Shown here in pieces: positions 8,737-17,952 of a stretch of DNA of 64,000 bases. Source of the DNA: Variibacter sp. (GTDB lineage: Bacteria; Pseudomonadota; Alphaproteobacteria; Rhizobiales; Xanthobacteraceae). Position numbers and translations under genes: made by a program. The stretch is taken from the NCBI GenBank assembly GCA_019689555.1, contig JADGHE010000005.1, positions 25,133 through 89,132 of the forward strand, in the 5' to 3' direction. Each line of letters starts with the position of its first letter. Positions within the stretch are counted from its first letter, which is position 1. The notes under the pieces are model-generated. The model saw nothing but the letters and a program-made list of their open reading frames with translations. It was not told the origin of the DNA and ran no database searches.

Positions 8737-9396
8737 ATGGACGCCATCATCAAGCCATTCGTCAGAGCTCACGCGTCCGATCTGTCGGACAGCGTGCGAG
8801 CCGCCCCGGCGCCGGCCGTTCCCCGGCCGTCGCGCGAGGAGGCCGAGGCGGCCGTCCGCACCCTGATCGCCTATGCCGGCGACGATCCGAACCGCGAGGG
8901 CCTCGTCGAGACGCCGAAGCGGGTCGTCAGGGCCTTCGAGGAGATTTTCGGCGGCTACCGCGAGTGCCCGCTCGAGGTGCTCGGCCGCACCTTCACCGAG
9001 ATCGGCGGCTACCAGGAGCCGGTGCTGGTCCGCAACATCGCGTTCCACTCCCATTGCGAACACCACATGATGCCGTTCTTCGGCAAGGCGCACCTCGCCT
9101 ACATGCCGGTGACCGAAGTGGTGGGCCTGTCGAAGCTCGCGCGCCTCGTCGAGGTCTATGCGCGCCGCCTGCAGACGCAGGAGCATTTGACCTCTCAGAT
9201 CGCGCGCGCGATCGACGAGATCCTGAAGCCGCGCGGCGTCGCCGTCATGCTGGAGGCCGAGCACATGTGCATGTCCGTGCGCGGCATTCAGAAGCCGGGC
9301 ACGTCGACCATCACCACGCACTTCACCGGCGTCTTCCGCGACGACCCTGCCGCGCAGGCGCGCTTTCTCGCCCTCGTCCGTGAGCCTCAGCGGTAA
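8737..9396 (+). CDS. folE: GTP cyclohydrolase I
   Basis: 219 residues. It converts GTP to 7,8-dihydroneopterin triphosphate, the first step of folate (and queuosine precursor) synthesis, as a cytoplasmic homodecamer. The catalytic zinc and substrate signature is present: the [21 protein letters not shown] region around residues 105-125 and [10 protein letters not shown] near residue 172. The N-terminal 30 residues are a Pro/Ala-rich extension. The ATG has ACGGAGAG upstream. hisI follows 41 bases downstream on the same strand, so the two are probably cotranscribed. Confidence 0.96.
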   Translation: MDAIIKPFVRAHASDLSDSVRAAPAPAVPRPSREEAEAAVRTLIAYAGDDPNREGLVETPKRVVRAFEEIFGGYRECPLEVLGRTFTEIGGYQEPVLVRNIAFHSHCEHHMMPFFGKAHLAYMPVTEVVGLSKLARLVEVYARRLQTQEHLTSQIARAIDEILKPRGVAVMLEAEHMCMSVRGIQKPGTSTITTHFTGVFRDDPAAQARFLALVREPQR

Positions 9397-9437
9397 AGCC
9401 GGCGGCGGCCGGCTGGCCGCGCAGGAGCGATAGGGCC

Positions 9438-9896
9438 GTGTCCGACAACACCACGACCTTCATGCCTCCCGGTTCAGCCTCCGAGCTGGAGCAGGGCCGC
9501 GCACTGACCCCGAAGTTTGACGCCGACGGCCTGGTGACCTGCGTCGCGACCGACGTCGCGACAGGCGAGGTTTTGATGGTCGCGCACATGAACGCCGAGG
9601 CGCTGGCGAAAACGATCGCCAGCGGCGAAGCCTGGTATTACAGCCGCTCCCGCCGCGCGCTGTGGCGCAAGGGAGAGACCTCCGGCCACATCCAGCGCGT
9701 GGTCGAGATGCGGGTCGACTGCGACCAGGATGCCGTGTGGATCAAGGTGACGCAGGTCGGCGCCGGCGCCTGCCACACCGGCCGACGCTCGTGCTTCTAC
9801 CGCCGGGTGCCTCTTGGCGCCGAGGCGGCGGGGAAAGAGCTTGTTTTCGATCCGGGCGAGCGCGCCTTCGACCCCGATGTCGTATATGGCGGCTGA
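9438..9896 (+). CDS. hisI: Phosphoribosyl-AMP cyclohydrolase
   Basis: 152 residues, GTG start with AGGAGCGATAGG upstream. It opens the purine ring of PR-AMP, the third step of histidine synthesis. Key segments are [31 protein letters not shown] and the metal-ligand [10 protein letters not shown] with [15 protein letters not shown] (zinc and magnesium ligands Cys/Asp). It is a stand-alone HisI without the HisE pyrophosphohydrolase fusion. The last codons run into a stretch of TGACAAA repeats, and the stop codon TGA itself is part of the first repeat. Confidence 0.95.
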   Translation: MSDNTTTFMPPGSASELEQGRALTPKFDADGLVTCVATDVATGEVLMVAHMNAEALAKTIASGEAWYYSRSRRALWRKGETSGHIQRVVEMRVDCDQDAVWIKVTQVGAGACHTGRRSCFYRRVPLGAEAAGKELVFDPGERAFDPDVVYGG

Positions 9897-9954
9897 CAAA
9901 TTTATGGCGCCTGACAAACTGTTCTTCTGACAAACAAACTGTTCTTCTGACAAA
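9894..9954 (+). repeat. Four TGACAAA repeats, including a 20-bp tandem duplication
   Basis: TGACAAA occurs at 9894, 9912, 9928 and 9948. The third and fourth copies lie in a duplicated 20-bp unit reading AACTGTTCTTCTGACAAACA. The first copy contains the hisI stop codon. Function unknown; possibly replication slippage. Confidence 0.7.
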
Positions 9955-10170
9955 CAAACCCGGCCTTTCGACAAACCTCGCCTCTGAGAAACCTCGCTTC
10001 TGTCCCCGTCTCAAAACATCGTAGCGTTCGCCGCGGCCGACAAAATTGTCACAGCCGCTTGATTTGGGCACGCGGCTGCAGCTTCCGGTAGAAGGCGGTC
10101 GCGCTTTCCGCTACCCTTCCGTTGCAACCGACGGGAGCCGAGGCCCTGTCAAACTGGGGAGGGTTGCGGG

Positions 10171-11970
10171 GTGCCTCAACAGAACCGGCGGAGACGCTTT
10201 TGTCTCGTTCTCGTCAAGCCGACGCATTACTGCGACGAAGGCTATCCCATTCAGTGGCTGCGCTCGGCCATCCCTTCAAACTCGCTCGCCTGCGTTTACG
10301 GCATCGCGCGGCAGTGCGCCGAAGAGAAGGTGTTGGGCGAGGATGTCGATATCGACATTCACCCCTTCGACGAGACCAACACCCGCATTCGCCCTGAGCG
10401 GCTCGCGCGCCTGATCGAGGCCGCCGATGGCGGCATGGTGATGCTCATCGGCGTGCAGTCGAACCAGGTTCCGCGCGCGCTCGACATTGCGCGCCCGCTG
10501 CGCCGCCGCGGCATTCAGGTCGGCATCGGCGGCTTCCACATGTCCGGCGTGATCGCGATGATCGACGGCGAGGATGCCGCCCTCAAGGAGGCGCAGGCGA
10601 TGGGCGTCTCGGTCTTCGCCGGAGAAGCGGAGGGACGTCTCCACGAGGTGCTGCGGGACGCCTGGGCCGGCACGCTCAAGCCGCTCTACAATTTCATGAA
10701 CGACCTGCCGGCGATCGAGGGCGCGCCGGTGCCCATCCTTTCGGCGGTGCGCGTCAAGCGCACCGCGGGCGCGGTGACGAGCTTCGACGCCGGGCGCGGC
10801 TGCCCCTACCAGTGCTCGTTCTGCACCATCATCAACGTGCAGGGCCGCAAGTCGCGCCGCCGCTCGCCGGACGACATCGAGAAGATCGTGCGGGAGAATC
10901 TCGCCCAGGGGCTGCGCCGCTTCTTCATCACGGACGACAATTTCGCGCGCAACAAGGATTGGGAGATCATCCTCGACCGTTTGATCCGCTTGCGCGAGGT
11001 GGAGGGGCTTCAGTTCAGCATCATCATCCAGGTGGACACGCTCTGCCACCGGCTGCCGAACTTCATCGACAAGTGCCGGCGGGCCGGCGTGCGGCGCGTC
11101 TTCATCGGCCTCGAGAACATCAATCCCGCCAACCTGGCGGCGGCCAAGAAGAAGCAGAACAAGATCACCGAGTACCGCAAGATGCTGCTCGCGTGGAAGC
11201 AGGCCGGAATCGTCGTCTATGCGGGCTACATTCTCGGCTTTCCCGGCGACACCGTGGAGTCGATCCTCCACGACGTCGAGATCATCAAGCGCGAGCTGCC
11301 GATCGACCTGCTCGAGTTCTTTTATCTCACGCCGCTGCCGGGGTCGGAGGACCATCAGAAGCTGTTTCGCGCCCGCGTGCCGATGGACGCCGACCTCAAC
11401 CGGTACGATCTCTACCACATCACGGCGGATCATCCGCGCATGTCGCGCGAGGAGTGGGCGTACGCCTACAAAATGGCGTGGAAGACCTATTACACCATGG
11501 AGCACATGGAGACGGTGCTGCGCCGCGCGGTGGCGACGCGCGCGAGCGGCGGCAATACCGCCTTCCTGCTCACCTGGTTCAAGGGCTGCATCGACATCGA
11601 AAACGTTCATCCCCTCGAAGGCGGTTTCGTCCGGCTCAAGTTCCGCCGCGACCGGCGGCCGACGCTGCCGATCGAGCCCGTCTGGACGTTCTATCCGCGG
11701 TACTGGCTCGAAACCCTGGTCAAGAATTACCGGTGGGGGAAGCTCTATCTGCAACTGCGCCGCATCTATCTCGGCATCAAGAAGGATCCGAGGCGCTACG
11801 AATACACCGACCTTGCGCTCACGCCCGTCGACGACGAGACGGAGACGCTGGAGCTGTTCAAGGGCGACGCCGCGCACGCCTATGTCGATCAGGAGCGGCG
11901 TCTCGAGCGCGCGCGCAAGGGCGAGGGCTCCGGCAACGACGCCAAGGCGCCCATGATCGCGGCGGAGTGA
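10171..11970 (+). CDS. B12-binding-domain-type radical SAM protein (paralogue 1)
   Basis: 599 residues, GTG start behind GGGGAGGG. Residues 1-170 resemble the Rossmann-like cobalamin-binding domain of the class B radical SAM family (VLVKPTHY start, MLIGVQSNQ, VGIGGFHMSG), but the canonical DxHxxG cobalamin motif is not seen; the nearest is DIHPFD. The radical SAM core follows, with CPYQCSFC (Cys211/215/218) for the [4Fe-4S] cluster, then GLENINP and GYILGFPGDT strands typical of the SPASM-less TIM barrel. A basic C-terminal 130 residues is of unknown fold. The family does methylations and ring rearrangements; the substrate is unknown. A close paralogue lies at 31924-33669. Confidence 0.88.
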   Translation: MPQQNRRRRFCLVLVKPTHYCDEGYPIQWLRSAIPSNSLACVYGIARQCAEEKVLGEDVDIDIHPFDETNTRIRPERLARLIEAADGGMVMLIGVQSNQVPRALDIARPLRRRGIQVGIGGFHMSGVIAMIDGEDAALKEAQAMGVSVFAGEAEGRLHEVLRDAWAGTLKPLYNFMNDLPAIEGAPVPILSAVRVKRTAGAVTSFDAGRGCPYQCSFCTIINVQGRKSRRRSPDDIEKIVRENLAQGLRRFFITDDNFARNKDWEIILDRLIRLREVEGLQFSIIIQVDTLCHRLPNFIDKCRRAGVRRVFIGLENINPANLAAAKKKQNKITEYRKMLLAWKQAGIVVYAGYILGFPGDTVESILHDVEIIKRELPIDLLEFFYLTPLPGSEDHQKLFRARVPMDADLNRYDLYHITADHPRMSREEWAYAYKMAWKTYYTMEHMETVLRRAVATRASGGNTAFLLTWFKGCIDIENVHPLEGGFVRLKFRRDRRPTLPIEPVWTFYPRYWLETLVKNYRWGKLYLQLRRIYLGIKKDPRRYEYTDLALTPVDDETETLELFKGDAAHAYVDQERRLERARKGEGSGNDAKAPMIAAE

Positions 11971-11988
11971 GAGCGCGCCGCGGCTCCG

Positions 11989-12858
11989 TCACGAGCGGAG
12001 GCGCGCGAGCAGCCGTTCGGCGCGCGCGAGGTGGGGGCGGTCGTACATCACCCCGTCGATCGCTGTGACGCCGGCGCCGGGCTGCGCCGCGAACGCCTCG
12101 ACAATGGCCCGCGCCTGCGCGATCGCCTCGGGGCTCGGCGTGAAGACCTCGTTGATCAGCGGAACCTGCGCCGGGTGGATCGCAAGCTTGCCGGCAAATC
12201 CGTCCCGCCGCGCCTCCTCCGCCTCGCGGCGCAGGCCCGACTCGTCGCGGAAATCCACATAGACGGTGTCGATCGCCGGCACGCCGGCGGCTGCGGCGGC
12301 GACGAGGCAGAGCGTGCGCGCGAACACGTAGGGTGCGGTGAAGCGCCCGTCCGCCTCGCGGTTCGCCTCGGCCCCGAGCGCGGCGGACAAGTCTTCCGCG
12401 CCCCAGGTCAGCGCCTCGAGCCGGGCGCTCGCGCCGCGATAGGTCGCGCCCTGGAACAGGGCGGCGGCGGTTTCGGTCGCAAGGGCGATGATGCGGATGT
12501 GGCCGTCGGGGAGTCCGTGGAGTGCCTCCCGCGCCGCGAGCTTGGCGTCGAGATGGGCGACGGACGCGCCGCCTTCCGCCTTGGGCAGCAGAATCGCATC
12601 GGGCCTGCCCGGAACGATCGCGTCGAGGTCGGCGTCGATAAGCGCGGTGTCGAGGGCGTTCACGCGCACGAGCAGGCGAGGCCTCTGGGCGGCGCCCGCC
12701 ATCTGCTTGAGGAAATCGCGGGTCGTCGCGCGCGCCTGGGGCTTACGGTCCAGGCTCACCGAGTCCTCGAGGTCGACGATCAAGGCGTCCGCCCCGCTGC
12801 CGAGGCCGCGGTCGAGCTTGCGCGGGCTGTCGCCCGGAACGAAGAGAAGCGAGCGCAT
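11989..12858 (-). CDS. HpcH/HpaI-CitE family aldolase/lyase
   Basis: 289 residues. The CitE-type barrel signature is MRSLLFVPGDSPRKL, ADALIVDLEDSV, RVNALDT, LLPKAEGG, IIALATETAAAL and LAIHPAQVPLIN. Relatives cleave or form C-C bonds in beta-hydroxyacyl-CoA thioesters (L-malyl-CoA, beta-methylmalyl-CoA, citramalyl-CoA), using Mg2+ bound by conserved Glu/Asp. It sits 23 bases downstream of a MaoC hydratase gene. That suggests a hydratase-lyase pair on a CoA ester, such as mesaconyl-CoA to methylmalyl-CoA and then cleavage, though specificity is inferred from pairing only. Confidence 0.88.
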   Translation of the reverse strand: MRSLLFVPGDSPRKLDRGLGSGADALIVDLEDSVSLDRKPQARATTRDFLKQMAGAAQRPRLLVRVNALDTALIDADLDAIVPGRPDAILLPKAEGGASVAHLDAKLAAREALHGLPDGHIRIIALATETAAALFQGATYRGASARLEALTWGAEDLSAALGAEANREADGRFTAPYVFARTLCLVAAAAAGVPAIDTVYVDFRDESGLRREAEEARRDGFAGKLAIHPAQVPLINEVFTPSPEAIAQARAIVEAFAAQPGAGVTAIDGVMYDRPHLARAERLLARLRS

Positions 12859-12881
12859 GGGTGCCGGGCTGCCGTATCGCC

Positions 12882-13367
12882 TCAGGCCGGTCGCATCCGC
12901 ATGAACGCCTGGCGGCGGCATTCGGCGACCAGCTTGCCGTGCTGATTGTAGGCGCGGTGATGCAGTTCCACGATTCCCGCGCCGGGCCGCGACTGGGACT
13001 CCCGCTTCGACAGGACCTCGGTGGTGCAATGCACCGTATCCCCGTCGAACAGCGGGTGGGGGAAGCGCACGTCGGTCATGCCGAGATTGGCGATGGTCGT
13101 GCCGACGGTGGTGTCGTTCACGGAAATGCCGATCATCAGCCCGAGCGTGAACAGCGAATTGATCAGCGGCTTGCCCCATTCGGTCTCGGTTTCGCAGAAG
13201 TGACGGTCGATATGCAGGGGCTGCGGATTGAGCGTCATGTTGGAGAACAACATGTTGTCCATCTGCGTCACCGTGCGGGTGAGGCGGTGCTCGATGACAG
13301 CGCCGATCTCGAAGTCCTCGAAATAGAGCCCTCCGCGCGGGTGCCGCATCACCTGTGCGTCCTTCAT
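12882..13367 (-). CDS. MaoC-family dehydratase
   Basis: 161 residues with the hot-dog-fold MaoC pattern: YFEDFEIGAVIEH at residues 15-27, TVTQMDNMLFSNMTLNPQPLHID, and GMTDVRFPHPLFDGDTV. The Asn-Pro-x-x-x-H(I)D segment holds the usual Asp/His hydratase dyad. MaoC enzymes hydrate trans-enoyl-CoA thioesters. The start ATG (13367) is followed by the lyase gene 23 bases after the stop, so the two are almost surely one operon acting in sequence on the same CoA ester. N-terminal and length features fit the single-domain mesaconyl-CoA hydratase-like group, but also short-chain enoyl-CoA hydratases. Confidence 0.88.
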   Translation of the reverse strand: MKDAQVMRHPRGGLYFEDFEIGAVIEHRLTRTVTQMDNMLFSNMTLNPQPLHIDRHFCETETEWGKPLINSLFTLGLMIGISVNDTTVGTTIANLGMTDVRFPHPLFDGDTVHCTTEVLSKRESQSRPGAGIVELHHRAYNQHGKLVAECRRQAFMRMRPA

Positions 13368-13494
13368 GGGTTTTCACTCCCGTTTGCCGGCCGAGGCCGG
13401 GCACTCTTAAGCTCTCGTTTACCATAAAGGCCGATGTTGTCCGAGCGGTCGGGAGCGGCGCGTCGGGCGCGGCTGCGCCGCATGCTCGCTTGCC

Positions 13495-14478
13495 ATGTTC
13501 CTCGAAGCCACCAGCGAGATCGCCTCTCGGATCACCAGCGCCATCCGCAATGCGGCACGGGCGACCGGGGCGAGCTTCGAATATCTCCTGAAGACGGCGC
13601 TGCGCGAGTCCAATCTCGATCCCGCCGCCCGGGCGAGCACGTCGTCGGCCGCCGGGCTGTTCCAGTTCATCGACCAGACGTGGCTCGAGACGATCAAGAA
13701 CGCCGATCCGGCGCTGGGCTACGGCCGCTATGCCGACGCGATCGTGCAGACCGCGTCGGGCCGCTACGTCGTGCCCGACCCCGTGCTGCGGCAGGAGATC
13801 CTGAATCTGCGCAACGATCCGGCGGCGGCCTCGGCCATGGCGGCGGCGTTCACGCAGCGCAATGCGGAGGTTCTCACGGCGCGGCTCGGCCGCAGGCCGA
13901 CGGACGGGGAACTGTACATCGCGCATTTTCTGGGGGCCGCCGGCGCCGGGCAGCTCATCACCACCGCCTTCGCGGCTCCTCACACGAAAGCGGCGGACCT
14001 CTTTCCGGAAGCCGCGCGCGCGAACCGCAGCATCTTCTACGACCGCGCGGGTGGGGCGCGCTCGGCCGCGGAGGTCTATGCTCTTCTCGTCGGCAGGCAC
14101 GACAGGACGCGGCCCGCACCCCCCGAAGGGGCGGAGGTTGCGACGGCCGGCGCTCCTGCCCCGATGGGACCGATCCTGCCGCTGCCGGCCGCTTTCGCCG
14201 TCTCTTCGGCCGGGAACGGGCGGGCGCCGGCCACCGCTTTGGCGTTCGCGCCCGACGACGGGCCGGTGTTCCACAATCTCTTCCAGACGGGGCGGCGCGG
14301 GCCGGTTTCGCTCGTCGTGAGCGAGCTCTGGGGCGCCAGGAATGCGCCGTCCCCCGCTCCGGCGAAACCCGCGCCCGCCGCCGGCGACGCCCACGCCGGC
14401 GCGGCCCCCGCAAGGCCGCTCAATCTGTTCCAGTTCCTGCGGCCGGAGATTCGCGGGGACGCGAACCGCTCCGTCTAG
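13495..14478 (+). CDS. Lytic transglycosylase-domain protein
   Basis: 327 residues. Residues 20-110 carry an SLT-like fold: LLKTALRESNLDPAARA holds the presumptive catalytic Glu, then SSAAGLFQFIDQTWLETI, the lysozyme-like motif. RRPTDGELYIAHFLG matches the later conserved Tyr-Ile/Ala-H-F-L-G block. Such enzymes cleave the MurNAc-GlcNAc bond in peptidoglycan. The remaining 130 residues are Pro/Ala-rich and low-complexity, likely a linker or tail. No clear signal peptide is visible at the ATG (MFLEATSEIASRI), so export, if any, uses another route. The Shine-Dalgarno is weak, so the start is uncertain. Confidence 0.82.
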   Translation: MFLEATSEIASRITSAIRNAARATGASFEYLLKTALRESNLDPAARASTSSAAGLFQFIDQTWLETIKNADPALGYGRYADAIVQTASGRYVVPDPVLRQEILNLRNDPAAASAMAAAFTQRNAEVLTARLGRRPTDGELYIAHFLGAAGAGQLITTAFAAPHTKAADLFPEAARANRSIFYDRAGGARSAAEVYALLVGRHDRTRPAPPEGAEVATAGAPAPMGPILPLPAAFAVSSAGNGRAPATALAFAPDDGPVFHNLFQTGRRGPVSLVVSELWGARNAPSPAPAKPAPAAGDAHAGAAPARPLNLFQFLRPEIRGDANRSV

Positions 14479-14624
14479 CGAAACGTCTTCGGCGCGGCGG
14501 CGTCCCGACGCCGTCGCCGGACCGACTTTATGGTGAACGCTTTGTTAAGCGCGCCGCGCGAGGATCCCTGCATCGCGAAGCAGGCGATCCGTCCGGCCAA
14601 CCAGGTTCATCTTCCGGTGTCTCG

Positions 14625-15758
14625 ATGATCGTGCGGCACTTCCTGCAATGGGTGCGGACCGCTCCGCCCGGAGCGCGCGCCGACGCCACGGCCGCGCTCG
14701 CCCGCGCCTACCTCCATTCCGACCTCTCGCCGGACGACCGGGCAGCGGCCGAGGGCGCCATGATCCTGCTGCTCGACGATCCCTCGCCGCTGGTGCGCCG
14801 CGCGCTCGCCGAGGCGCTGGCGAGCAGCGAGCACGCGCCGCCCGCGGTGGTGTTCGCCCTGGCGACGGATCAGCCGGAGATCGCGACGATCGTGCTGTCG
14901 CGCTCGCCGCTTCTGCTCGACGCCGATCTCGTCGACTGGGTGGGCGGGGGCGCGCCCGCGATTCAGGCGGCGATCGCGAAACGGCCGAATCTGCCGTGCT
15001 CGGTCGCGGCGGCGATCGCGGAGGTCGGTTCGGCCGAATCCTGTCTGATCGTGCTGGAAAATCCTACGGCCCGCCTCGCGCCGTTCTCGCTCGACCGCAT
15101 CGTCGAACGCCACGGCCACCTGGCGGCGATCCGGGAGGCGCTGTTGGCGCGCGACGACCTTTCCGTCGCGACCCGCCAGGCGCTTGTGAGCCGACTCTCC
15201 GAAACGCTCGCCGCTTTCGTGTCGGCGCGGGCCTGGCTGGATGCGGAGAGGGCCCGCCGCGTGGCGCGCGAGGCGTGCGATAAGGCGACCGTCGCGCTTG
15301 CAGCCGCCGCTCCGCAGCCCGAAATCCGGCCGCTCGTCGCCCATCTGCGGCAGACCGGCCAGCTTACCGCAGGGCTCATCCTGCGGGCGCTTTTGTCGGG
15401 CAATATCAGGCTGTTCGAGGAATCTCTTTGCGAATTGGCCGAGCTTCCGCCGGCGCGTGTCGCACAGCTCGTTTATGACCGCACGGGCAAGGGGCTGCGC
15501 GCCGTGTTCGAGCGGGCAGGCCTGCCGGCGTCGGTTTTTCCTGCGGTCTCGGCGGCCATCGCGGTGCTGAACGAGCACGGCTACGCTGGGGAGATCGGCG
15601 GAGCGAGCCGGCTCAAGCGCCGGATGGTCGAGCGGGTGCTGACCCAGTGTCAGGACGGGGCAGGGGCCGAGCCGCTGCTGATCCTGCTGCGGCGCTTCGC
15701 CCTCGAAGCCGCGCGCGACGAGGCGCGCCTGTACTGCGACGAACTCGCCGCCGCCTGA
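14625..15758 (+). CDS. DUF2336 domain-containing protein
   Basis: 377 residues, almost wholly alpha-helical and rich in Ala, Leu and Arg. It has HEAT-like repeats (DDRAAAEGAMILLLDDPSPLVRRALAEALAS and similar units through residue 250), the pattern of the alphaproteobacterial DUF2336 family. No enzymatic motif is present. The family often sits near two-component and cell-cycle genes, and here Hpt and REC genes follow on the other strand. The stop is 75 bases from the convergent Hpt gene. Role unknown; protein-protein interaction is the likely activity. Confidence 0.85.
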   Translation: MIVRHFLQWVRTAPPGARADATAALARAYLHSDLSPDDRAAAEGAMILLLDDPSPLVRRALAEALASSEHAPPAVVFALATDQPEIATIVLSRSPLLLDADLVDWVGGGAPAIQAAIAKRPNLPCSVAAAIAEVGSAESCLIVLENPTARLAPFSLDRIVERHGHLAAIREALLARDDLSVATRQALVSRLSETLAAFVSARAWLDAERARRVAREACDKATVALAAAAPQPEIRPLVAHLRQTGQLTAGLILRALLSGNIRLFEESLCELAELPPARVAQLVYDRTGKGLRAVFERAGLPASVFPAVSAAIAVLNEHGYAGEIGGASRLKRRMVERVLTQCQDGAGAEPLLILLRRFALEAARDEARLYCDELAAA

Positions 15759-15832
15759 CCTCTCGCCGCTCCCGTGGCGGGCAGCGGTGGCCAACGCGCT
15801 GCGTGGCCGGCAGCGAACGAGGGCGCCGGCAG

Positions 15833-16327
15833 CTATGGTTTCGGCGCGAGCGGCGGACCGGCCACGGGATCGGTCTGCTCGGGCGGGGGCGGCGCCTCGT
15901 GCGCGAGGAAATCGTCCGTCAGCCTGCGCAGCGACTGGACGAGGGCTCTCGCGATCGCATTGTCCTCCTCCCGCGCGTTCTCGCGGACGATGGCGCGCAC
16001 GCCATAGACGTGCTGATCGATCAGCACGAGCGGAATGCGGGCGGGGTCGGCGGCATTCAGAAGCAGCCGGCAGAGGCTGTCCGCCGCCTCCGCAGCGAGC
16101 GGGTAGCCGAACGTGGCGGCCTGCCCCTTGATGTCGTGCGCGGCGCGAAAAAGCTCGTCCCGCGCCTCCGAAGCGAGACCTTTTTGGTGCACGCGAAGGC
16201 GCGCCGCATCAAGGCGGTCGCAATCCTCCTTCATCCAGTCTGTGAACTCTTCCGACAATGCGGCCAGCGCCGCTTCCGCCCGCGCAATGGCCTCGAGGTC
16301 GAGCTCAATACCGTTCTCCGTTGCCAT
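15833..16327 (-). CDS. Hpt (histidine phosphotransfer) domain protein
   Basis: 164 residues. The helix with the phospho-accepting histidine reads LFRAAHDIKGQAATFG (His64), followed by the second helix LAAEAADSLCRLL, the canonical Hpt four-helix bundle. It would relay phosphate between a hybrid kinase and a response regulator. The C-terminal 20 residues are Pro-rich. The ATG at 16327 is chosen because it precedes the folded region; the frame is open to 16411. The response-regulator gene lies 103 bases upstream on the same strand, a likely partner. Confidence 0.88.
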   Translation of the reverse strand: MATENGIELDLEAIARAEAALAALSEEFTDWMKEDCDRLDAARLRVHQKGLASEARDELFRAAHDIKGQAATFGYPLAAEAADSLCRLLLNAADPARIPLVLIDQHVYGVRAIVRENAREEDNAIARALVQSLRRLTDDFLAHEAPPPPEQTDPVAGPPLAPKP

Positions 16328-16429
16328 TGCGCCCTCGCCTGCGCCGCATCGCGGTCCGATCCGGCCGTCTGCGCGAGGAGAAATGGAGGGCGAGCGCCGG
16401 TGCGACGTCATCAGGACACCTCAGGCGGT

Positions 16430-16975
16430 TCAGGACGGGATACCCGCCTTCGCGAGCAGCGGCTGGACGTGGATCACCTCGGCCTTGCCGCCCTTGCGGC
16501 GCTCCGGTCCAACATAGTTGCTCGGCACGTTGCGACGGCGGTCGGGCCCGAAATAGGTCGCGGTCTTGATGAAGGGCCGCGGATTGGCGACGATGTTGAG
16601 GATGCGATGATAAAGGGCCTTGGCGGAGATCGGCTTGGCGAGGAACTCGGTGACGCCGGTATCGCGCGCCGCAATTACCCGCTTCTTCTCCGAGTGTCCG
16701 GTCAGCATGATGATGGGCACGTAAGGATTCGCATTGGCGCCGGGCTGACGGATCATCTGCGTCAGTTCGAGGCCATCGAAGATCGGCATCGCCCAATCGG
16801 TGATGACGATGTCGGGCGAATAGTGGGTGAAGGCTTCAAGGCCGGCGGCGCCGTCCTCCGCCTCGTAGACCTCGCGCGTGCCGAACCCGTGCAGCAGCGT
16901 CCGCAGGATGCGGCGCATATGGGCGTTGTCGTCGATAACGAGGAACCGCAGTCTGTTGAAATCGATACGAACCAT
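16430..16975 (-). CDS. CheY-like response regulator with C-terminal tail
   Basis: 181 residues. A complete receiver domain spans residues 8-130: acidic pair Asp15/Asp16, phospho-acceptor Asp60 (VITDWAMP), Thr in MLTGHS and Lys in FLAKPIS. A 50-residue tail follows with GPDRRR and VGPERRK, a duplicated basic motif, but no DNA-binding domain. It is therefore a single-domain regulator acting by protein contacts or as a phosphate shuttle, probably with the adjacent Hpt protein. No kinase is encoded in the window. Confidence 0.9.
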   Translation of the reverse strand: MVRIDFNRLRFLVIDDNAHMRRILRTLLHGFGTREVYEAEDGAAGLEAFTHYSPDIVITDWAMPIFDGLELTQMIRQPGANANPYVPIIMLTGHSEKKRVIAARDTGVTEFLAKPISAKALYHRILNIVANPRPFIKTATYFGPDRRRNVPSNYVGPERRKGGKAEVIHVQPLLAKAGIPS

Positions 16976-17107
16976 GAGCGTGCGAAAGGTCGCGGGAAGC
17001 GGCCGTCGCAGCCTGCATTGGACCGCACCGCACGCTAGCGGGTGCGCCTTAAGGAAAAGTTTAGTGGTCGAAGGGGCTGAGTCTGGCGTGATCGGCGCAA
17101 GGGCTGG

Positions 17108-17890
17108 TCAGTAGCCGAACTGCTCGCTGAGGATTCGCTCATCGAGGCTGTGCCCAGGGTCGAACAACAGGTGCATCGACACCGCGTGATCCATCTCCAC
17201 GTCGACGCGGCGCACATTGCGGACCTCGTCATGGTCGGCCACGGCCGCCACGGGGCGCTTCTCGGCCTCCAGCACTTCGATCGTGATGTGCGCCGTGTCT
17301 GGCAGCAGGGCGCCGCGCCAGCGGCGAGGGCGGAACGGGCTGATCGGCGTCAGCGCTAGAAGCGGGGCGTTGATGGGAATGATCGGGCCCTGGACCGAGA
17401 GGTTGTAGGCCGTCGAGCCCGCCGGGGTGGCCACGAGGATGCCGTCGGCGGCGAGCTCGTTCAGGCGCACCTTGCCGTCGATGAAGATGCGCAGGCGCGC
17501 GATCTGATGCGTCTGACGAAACAACGACACCTCGTTGAACGCGCGATGCACGCGCGTCTGGAGGGTGCCGTCGAGCGTGCGCATGAGGAGGGGGTGAATC
17601 ACCGTGGTGCAGGCCGCCTCGAGCCGCTCCGGCAGGTTTTCCTCGTGGTATTCGTTCATGAGAAAACCGACGGTGCCGCGGTGCATGCCGTAGATCGGTT
17701 TCCCCGCGCCTATGAACTGGTGCAGGGTCTGGAGCATCAGCCCGTCGCCGCCGAGGGCGACGATGACGTCCGCTTCCTCGGGCGCGAGGTCCCCGTAGCG
17801 GGCGACCAGCCGCCGGCGCGCCTCCTGGGCATCCGGGGTCGCGCTGGCGACGAAGGCGAAGCGACCGTAGCGACGGGGCTGGCGGCTCAT
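17108..17890 (-). CDS. nadK: NAD kinase
   Basis: 260 residues. It phosphorylates NAD to NADP in the cytoplasm. The signature [14 protein letters not shown] (the GGDG motif) is followed by the NE/D motif [10 protein letters not shown] and by [16 protein letters not shown], all diagnostic for bacterial NadK. The start ATG (17890) is chosen because the ORF extends upstream without similarity. It lies 63 bases from the divergent cutA. Length is normal for alphaproteobacterial NadK. Confidence 0.95.
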   Translation of the reverse strand: MSRQPRRYGRFAFVASATPDAQEARRRLVARYGDLAPEEADVIVALGGDGLMLQTLHQFIGAGKPIYGMHRGTVGFLMNEYHEENLPERLEAACTTVIHPLLMRTLDGTLQTRVHRAFNEVSLFRQTHQIARLRIFIDGKVRLNELAADGILVATPAGSTAYNLSVQGPIIPINAPLLALTPISPFRPRRWRGALLPDTAHITIEVLEAEKRPVAAVADHDEVRNVRRVDVEMDHAVSMHLLFDPGHSLDERILSEQFGY

Positions 17891-17952
17891 GCGGTTCGGA
17901 CCAAAGGGGCCGCCTCGGACGGCAAATGCAGGGCGCGGCAGCAAGTTTGAGG

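Noticed and set aside
14479..14624. Hairpin CGGCG...CGCCG after the transglycosylase gene
   Set aside because: No U tract follows and GC-rich stems are frequent here, so termination is not supported.
13434..15758. A 774-codon plus-strand frame
   Set aside because: Its first part is an out-of-frame reading of the transglycosylase gene. Its last 377 codons are DUF2336 and were annotated from the proper start.
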